From positions 185,254 to 249,253 of the forward strand of contig JAKVBI010000012.1 in assembly GCA_022447545.1 (NCBI GenBank): a DNA stretch of 64,000 nt, given 5' to 3'. Position numbers and translations under genes: made by a program. Positions within the stretch are counted from its first letter, which is position 1; the number at the start of each line of letters is the position of its first letter. The stretch comes from Myxococcota bacterium. Lineage in GTDB: Bacteria > Myxococcota_A > UBA9160 > SMWR01. This document shows, piece by piece, positions 60,301 through 64,000 of this stretch. The notes below the pieces were generated by a model, which saw only the letters and a list, made by a program, of their open reading frames with translations, was not told where the DNA came from and searched no databases.

Positions 60301-60797
60301 CCGTGGCTTTCGTGCGCGTCGAGTTGTTCAGTGATTGCCAAGGCAAATCCTGCGAGATCGCTCACGGCCAGTTCATCCGCGATGGGTTCCCAGATTCCTC
60401 GCAGCGTCTTTGATTGTCCGACCATTCGGGCCACGCGGCCTGGTGTGATCTTGGCTTACCCAACGTTTCCCGCCGCTTGATGGTTTGACAAAGCGGCCAA
60501 CGCGGAATATGTGAGCTCTTGAAGTGCGACAAAGAGTCGCTGTTCTTCCGCTGGAGTCAGCTCCTAGTCGTTGACAGCTTTCAGTCAGAGCGCGTTGATG
60601 CCTTCGTCGACAAGCATTTGGCGGATCTTCGAGTCGACTGCGGCGGATTTCTGAAGCACGTCCGCTTTTGCGAGCTCGTTCGCTTGGCGTTGAGCCTCGG
60701 CACTTTTCCGAACCTGAACCGCGAGGTAAATCAAAGTTATGATGGCCGCGATCCCGCCGATGAGCTCTTCCGGATTGGCGAGTTGCGTGAGGTTCAT
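60297..60797 (-). pseudogene. Small membrane-anchored protein gene broken by three in-frame stop codons
   Basis: From ATG 60797 the frame reads MNLTQLANPEELIGGIAA, IITLIYLAVQVRKSAEAQRQANEL, a helix and charged linker typical of a hypothetical protein family of about 160 aa. It meets TGA at 60587-60585. The same frame continues with LKAVND, TAG (60566-60564), ELTPAEEQRLFVALQELTYSALAALSNHQ and so on, TAA (60458-60456), AKITPGRVARMVGQSKTLRGIWEPIADE and a final TAA at 60299-60297. There is no indel: 166 codons with three point nonsense changes, each reachable by one C-to-T change from CGA, CAG and CAA. A 70-aa truncated product could still be made. Confidence 0.75.
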
Positions 60798-60990
60798 GAT
60801 GATTCGTTCCTGTGTTTTGGGCCGGGCCTAGTTTGGCGATTGGTTGCATTGAAAGCACTCAAATAGGAAAGCGAACTCACTATTGGCCTTCATTGAACCG
60901 ATTCGGTCCGCATAGCCTGGGCAGGGCGCTAGATTCATTCACGTGGATTGCCGTTGCCTGTCATCGCGCCGCGGGCGTGGGGATTCCTCC

Positions 60991-63348
60991 GTGACCGCTC
61001 GACTCTTCGCTTTCCTCCGCACGGAACTGGCGTTGTCGCCGCAGCGCTGGCGGGCCATTGGGCGCATCGTCGTCGCCTGCGCGATCGCCACCACCCTCAT
61101 CATGACGCTGCGTATCCCGGAGGGGGGGTGGCTGATCCTGACCATTCTCATCGTTTCCATGCCTGATACCGGGGCGTCGGTGCTTCGTGCCGTCCAGCGC
61201 CTGCTTGGCACGTTGGTCGGGTGCTCGGTTGCCATCGCCTTCGTCATCGCGTTTCCCCAGCAACCCTGGTTTCTTGTGCCGTTTATCGGGGCGTCCATCG
61301 GGGTCGGCATCTATCTGAGCCGCACGGCAGCGGCGCCCTCGATCCCCATTTTGGGAACGCTCACGATGGTGCTTGCAATTCCGGGTGCGATGGATTCCGG
61401 GTCCCCCGAGAGCATCACCCGTGCGTTATGGAGGCTCGTCGAAATCTCTGCGGGCAACATCATCGGGACTCTCTGTCAGGCTTTCCTCTGGCCGGAACGC
61501 CCCGAGAAACTCCTCGTGGAGCACTTGGCCAAGAGTCTCCGGTATTCACGGGATCGAATGAACGAGGTCCTGCTGCCCCGAGACCAGGTCGTTACCAACC
61601 CCGAACGGCTGGCGAAAAGCGAGGAGCGGGTCATGAACTCCCTCGCCCAGTGGACGAACTGGCTCGACAATGCCACCCACAGCGGGAGCGGTTTGCGCGC
61701 TCGGCACGACGACTTCATGAACCTGATCGGCGAGACGAACCAGGTGGCCGTCGCCTCTCAGCAGATCGCGCGCATCGCCGCGTCGATGGCCACCGACGGG
61801 AACTTCGCGACGTTCGCTCCGGAAATCTCCCAGCGCGTGGAGGCGATCCGAGAACGATGTCGTCGCTACGCCGCAGCCATTGAAGCCGGGGTCTGGCTCC
61901 CAGAGCTCGATGCTTTACCGCCCCTCGCCATCGACTTGTCTCGCGCGATCGTGGACGTGGAGGGGGCGGACCTGGAAGCGGGCGTGACGGAAAGGCCCAG
62001 CGACGATCGCGCCACGGTTTTGTCTTCGTTCCTCAGCATTGCTCAGGCGCTGGACGGAATGCACGACGCCGTCGATTTTTTGCGCTCCGAATCCGAGCAT
62101 CGGAGCGGCGCCCGGCGCAGCCCCTTGTTCCCCCAGGAACGCCAGACGTTCTCGTGGAAGGCCTACCGCAATGTCCGGAAGGCCGATGTCGTCTCGGCAG
62201 GGAAGGGCGCCCTCGCGGCGACCCTTGCCTACATTTACCTCTACACCATCGATTGGCCCGGTGGAATCACGGCCGTCGTGACCGCGGTCCTGGTGTGCCT
62301 CGACAACTACGGGGCCATGATTCTAAAGAGTGTGCTGCGCCTGATCGGAGCGTTCGTGGGCGGGTTCGTGAGCCTGCTCGTCATTCTCTATGTGATTCCG
62401 CAGATCACATCGCTCGCTTCCTTCCTGATCGTGACGAGCCTGGTCTTCGGCCTTGCTGCCTGGGTCCAGACCGGAAGTGCGCGAATTTCCTATGCAGGCC
62501 TCCAGATCGGGTTCGCCGCGGCACTGTGTTTGATCAATACGCACTACCCCAGCACCGACCTGATGCCGTTCCGAGACCGGATGCTCGGCATCTTCACGGG
62601 GCTCGTCATTGTTCTGATGGTTTACGGGATCTTTGGAGAGGTCCGCGCACGGATCTGGGCCATCGACAATTGCGTTGAAACGCTTCGTTTGCTGGCGCGC
62701 TGCTCGACGCTCGGGTTCCGCGATGTTACGCCCGCGCGGGAGCAGAGCCCGCTCCTGGGGTTTCGCTTCGAAATCTTCCACCGGATGTCCTTCGGGTACA
62801 GGTTGCTGACGGAATCCATGTACGAAGACTGGTTTTCCCGAGACAAGGCAGCTACCCGGGCGGAACGGGCGGCGCTCCGCCAATTGCTGGACCGGATTCG
62901 ATCGCTCCAGCGGGTGGTTCTTTCCCTCGTCTGGAACCGACTCGATTACCAGCGGCGATCGGACTCCAGTTTTGGAGGTCGCATCGAAGTGGAGGCCGTT
63001 GGGCGGACTCTCCAGGAGGCTCTCGAGGTGTTCGCGAACCGGATCGATCATGTCAACCGGCCCGATGCGTCGGCGCTGGCTGCAAAGGTGCGTTTTTCCG
63101 AGAAACTGGAACGCGCCCAGTTGGCGCTGGAAGCACACCCGGTCTCGAGTGAGTCCTCGGAAGACGAGCGGGAGGTCCATCGCTTGCTGCATTCGCAGGT
63201 TGGCTTCTATCGAGATGTGGAGATCCTTTTGGGCCTCCTCGCGCAAGATGCGAGGGATCTGCACATCAGCCCCGACCGGTTTTCTCTTCTCGCTCGTCTG
63301 CGCGGTTCCGAGCGCCGTCCGGAGTCGCCGCAGTTCCGGCCGGCCTAG
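60991..63348 (+). CDS. FUSC-family inner-membrane exporter component (AaeB/MdtO/YccS-like)
   Basis: 785 aa. It has two similar membrane halves: N-terminal helices about 25-170 (RWRAIGRIVVACAIATTLIM, GGWLILTILIVSMPDTGASV) and C-terminal helices about 395-550 (ADVVSAGKGALAATLAYIYLY, then GGITAVVTAVLVCLDNYGAM). Each half is followed by a helical cytoplasmic domain. LRIPEGGWLILTILIV and the R-x-LGTLVG motif are FUSC features. Such proteins work with a HlyD-type membrane-fusion protein to export aromatic acids or lipophilic compounds. GTG at 60991 is preferred because homology begins there; GTG at 60943 is possible. The stop overlaps the convergent membrane-fusion-protein gene by 4 bp. Confidence 0.85.
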   Translation: MTARLFAFLRTELALSPQRWRAIGRIVVACAIATTLIMTLRIPEGGWLILTILIVSMPDTGASVLRAVQRLLGTLVGCSVAIAFVIAFPQQPWFLVPFIGASIGVGIYLSRTAAAPSIPILGTLTMVLAIPGAMDSGSPESITRALWRLVEISAGNIIGTLCQAFLWPERPEKLLVEHLAKSLRYSRDRMNEVLLPRDQVVTNPERLAKSEERVMNSLAQWTNWLDNATHSGSGLRARHDDFMNLIGETNQVAVASQQIARIAASMATDGNFATFAPEISQRVEAIRERCRRYAAAIEAGVWLPELDALPPLAIDLSRAIVDVEGADLEAGVTERPSDDRATVLSSFLSIAQALDGMHDAVDFLRSESEHRSGARRSPLFPQERQTFSWKAYRNVRKADVVSAGKGALAATLAYIYLYTIDWPGGITAVVTAVLVCLDNYGAMILKSVLRLIGAFVGGFVSLLVILYVIPQITSLASFLIVTSLVFGLAAWVQTGSARISYAGLQIGFAAALCLINTHYPSTDLMPFRDRMLGIFTGLVIVLMVYGIFGEVRARIWAIDNCVETLRLLARCSTLGFRDVTPAREQSPLLGFRFEIFHRMSFGYRLLTESMYEDWFSRDKAATRAERAALRQLLDRIRSLQRVVLSLVWNRLDYQRRSDSSFGGRIEVEAVGRTLQEALEVFANRIDHVNRPDASALAAKVRFSEKLERAQLALEAHPVSSESSEDEREVHRLLHSQVGFYRDVEILLGLLAQDARDLHISPDRFSLLARLRGSERRPESPQFRPA

Positions 63349-63965
63349 GGCTCCGGCCCGTCATCGAAGCCCTTGATTGTTACAACGGCCGTCTGTCCCA
63401 TCCGGTAGGGAAAATCGGCGTTGGGGGGCTCGAGGATCACGCGTACAGGAAAGCGCTGGGCGAGGCGCACCCAATTGAGATTCGGTTCCACATCCGGAAG
63501 TCCTCTCACGCTGCTCCCGTTTTTCTGCCAGAGGGCCCAGCCGATTCCCTGGACCTCACCCTGGAAGGCGCGACCCGGATAGGTCATCAGGTAGACCACG
63601 GCCCGCATTCCTGGGCGGATTTCTTCCAGGAAGACCTCGCGAAAGTTGGCCACCACGTACCAGTTGCGGTCGTCAACCAGTGCGAAGACCTGCTGGCCCT
63701 GGTTCGCGTATTCGCCGACCGCAATGTTGAGATTCGTCACGTAGCCGTCGAAGGGTGCGCGCACCGTGCAGTAGTCGACGTTGAGTTGGGCGTCGTAGAG
63801 CCTGGCCTCCGCGGCTGCTCGACGGGCGTTCACGCCGTCGGACTCGCCCAGGTTCTTGCGCGCCCGCTCCAATTCAAAGCGCGACCGGGCGACCGCCGCC
63901 CCGCTGGCCGTCGCCCCACACACGGCCACCAAGACCAGATTTGCGGTCACGAACACTTTTTCCAC
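63345..63965 (-). CDS. HlyD-family membrane-fusion protein, N-terminally incomplete
   Basis: 206 aa from a GTG at 63965. It has the second half of the alpha-hairpin (RSRFELERARKNLG, RRAAAEARLYDAQLNVDYC), the lipoyl half-motif TVRAPFDGYVTNLNIAVGEYANQGQ and the beta-barrel domain (WYVVANFREVFLEEIRPGMRAVV). This is the EmrA/AaeA/MdtN type that partners FUSC exporters. The membrane anchor and first lipoyl half are missing. Upstream, YLDGVRPLVEKVFVTAN is in frame and hairpin-like, but TAG at 63992-63990 stops it 8 bases from the window edge. Either the gene is broken (TAG could be a former CAG) or only this part is translated. Probably a pseudogene. Confidence 0.6.
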   Translation of the reverse strand: MEKVFVTANLVLVAVCGATASGAAVARSRFELERARKNLGESDGVNARRAAAEARLYDAQLNVDYCTVRAPFDGYVTNLNIAVGEYANQGQQVFALVDDRNWYVVANFREVFLEEIRPGMRAVVYLMTYPGRAFQGEVQGIGWALWQKNGSSVRGLPDVEPNLNWVRLAQRFPVRVILEPPNADFPYRMGQTAVVTIKGFDDGPEP

Positions 63966-64000
63966 GAGGGGGCGGACCCCGTCGAGATACTAGGTACCGG

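Noticed and set aside
59606-61900. 15-nt repeat CCGGGGTCTGGCTCC at 59606-59620 and 61886-61900
   Set aside because: The second copy is inside the FUSC coding sequence; two copies alone do not support a repeat family.
1-64000. tRNA, rRNA, CRISPR arrays, insertion sequences or prophage
   Set aside because: None seen on reading both strands of the gaps: no transposase or integrase motifs, no regularly spaced repeats, no CCA-ended cloverleaf-like segments.

Overview
This window is a GC-rich stretch of bacterial chromosome. It is densely packed, with many 1-8 nt start/stop overlaps and frequent GTG/TTG starts. The gene mix points to a Gram-negative of the old deltaproteobacterial grade: Myxococcota, Desulfobacterota_B or Binatota-like. 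The supporting features are an outer-membrane barrel, lipoproteins, an MltD-type transglycosylase, PlsB, a PASTA-tailed FtsI, a variant System I cytochrome c maturation cluster, F420 side-chain genes and an octaheme cytochrome. The phylum call is inference. I saw no rRNA, tRNA, CRISPR array, insertion sequence or phage gene.

Layout. 1-5.2 kb: start of the dcw cell-wall/division cluster on the minus strand (mraZ, rsmH, ftsL, ftsI, murE cut by the window edge), with a sigma-70-like promoter and MraZ-box-like repeats. 5.4-8.5 kb: an HDAC-family amidohydrolase diverging from a GT39-like membrane glycosyltransferase. 8.5-11.8 kb: a tandem ArsA/Get3-like ATPase pair, a small helical protein and a PhaR-like regulator. 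12-18.5 kb: MJ0042 zinc-ribbon protein, TatA, phosphomannomutase, SurA/DsbA-like lipoprotein, EI24/CysZ-like protein, hydrolase and ECF sigma factor. 18.7-22 kb: an unusual cluster of MerR regulator, ParA fused to a glycogen-binding domain, a MinD/FlhG-like protein without a P-loop, and a protein of unknown function. 22.2-28.5 kb: two-ATP-cone 2-phosphoglycerate-kinase-like protein, MoxR-VWA pair, TrmB, RlmN. 28.9-41.8 kb: envelope proteins, MltD, Ffh, biotinyl-domain protein, GNAT, SDR, PlsB, HisI-HisG-Nudix, and a zinc-ribbon protein with its own strong promoter and a structured leader of about 400 nt. 42.3-48.7 kb: ccmEF-X-ccmABC. 48.9-53.0 kb: aminotransferase-EngB and cofD-cofC-cofE. 53.1-59.5 kb: GST, P450, octaheme cytochrome, and a DUF35/Ltp2-like pair of steroid or acyl-CoA side-chain type. 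59.5-64 kb: a decaying zone with a frameshifted membrane-protein remnant, a gene with three in-frame stops, an intact FUSC exporter and a membrane-fusion-protein fragment.

The most interesting systems are: the ParA-CBM/pseudo-MinD cluster, which could position a polyglucan store; the CcmE in which the haem-binding His is Cys, in a cluster without CcmG/CcmH and with an unusual CcmI-like fusion protein; the ArsA-like pair next to a PHA-type regulator; and the structured leader at 41.8-42.3 kb.
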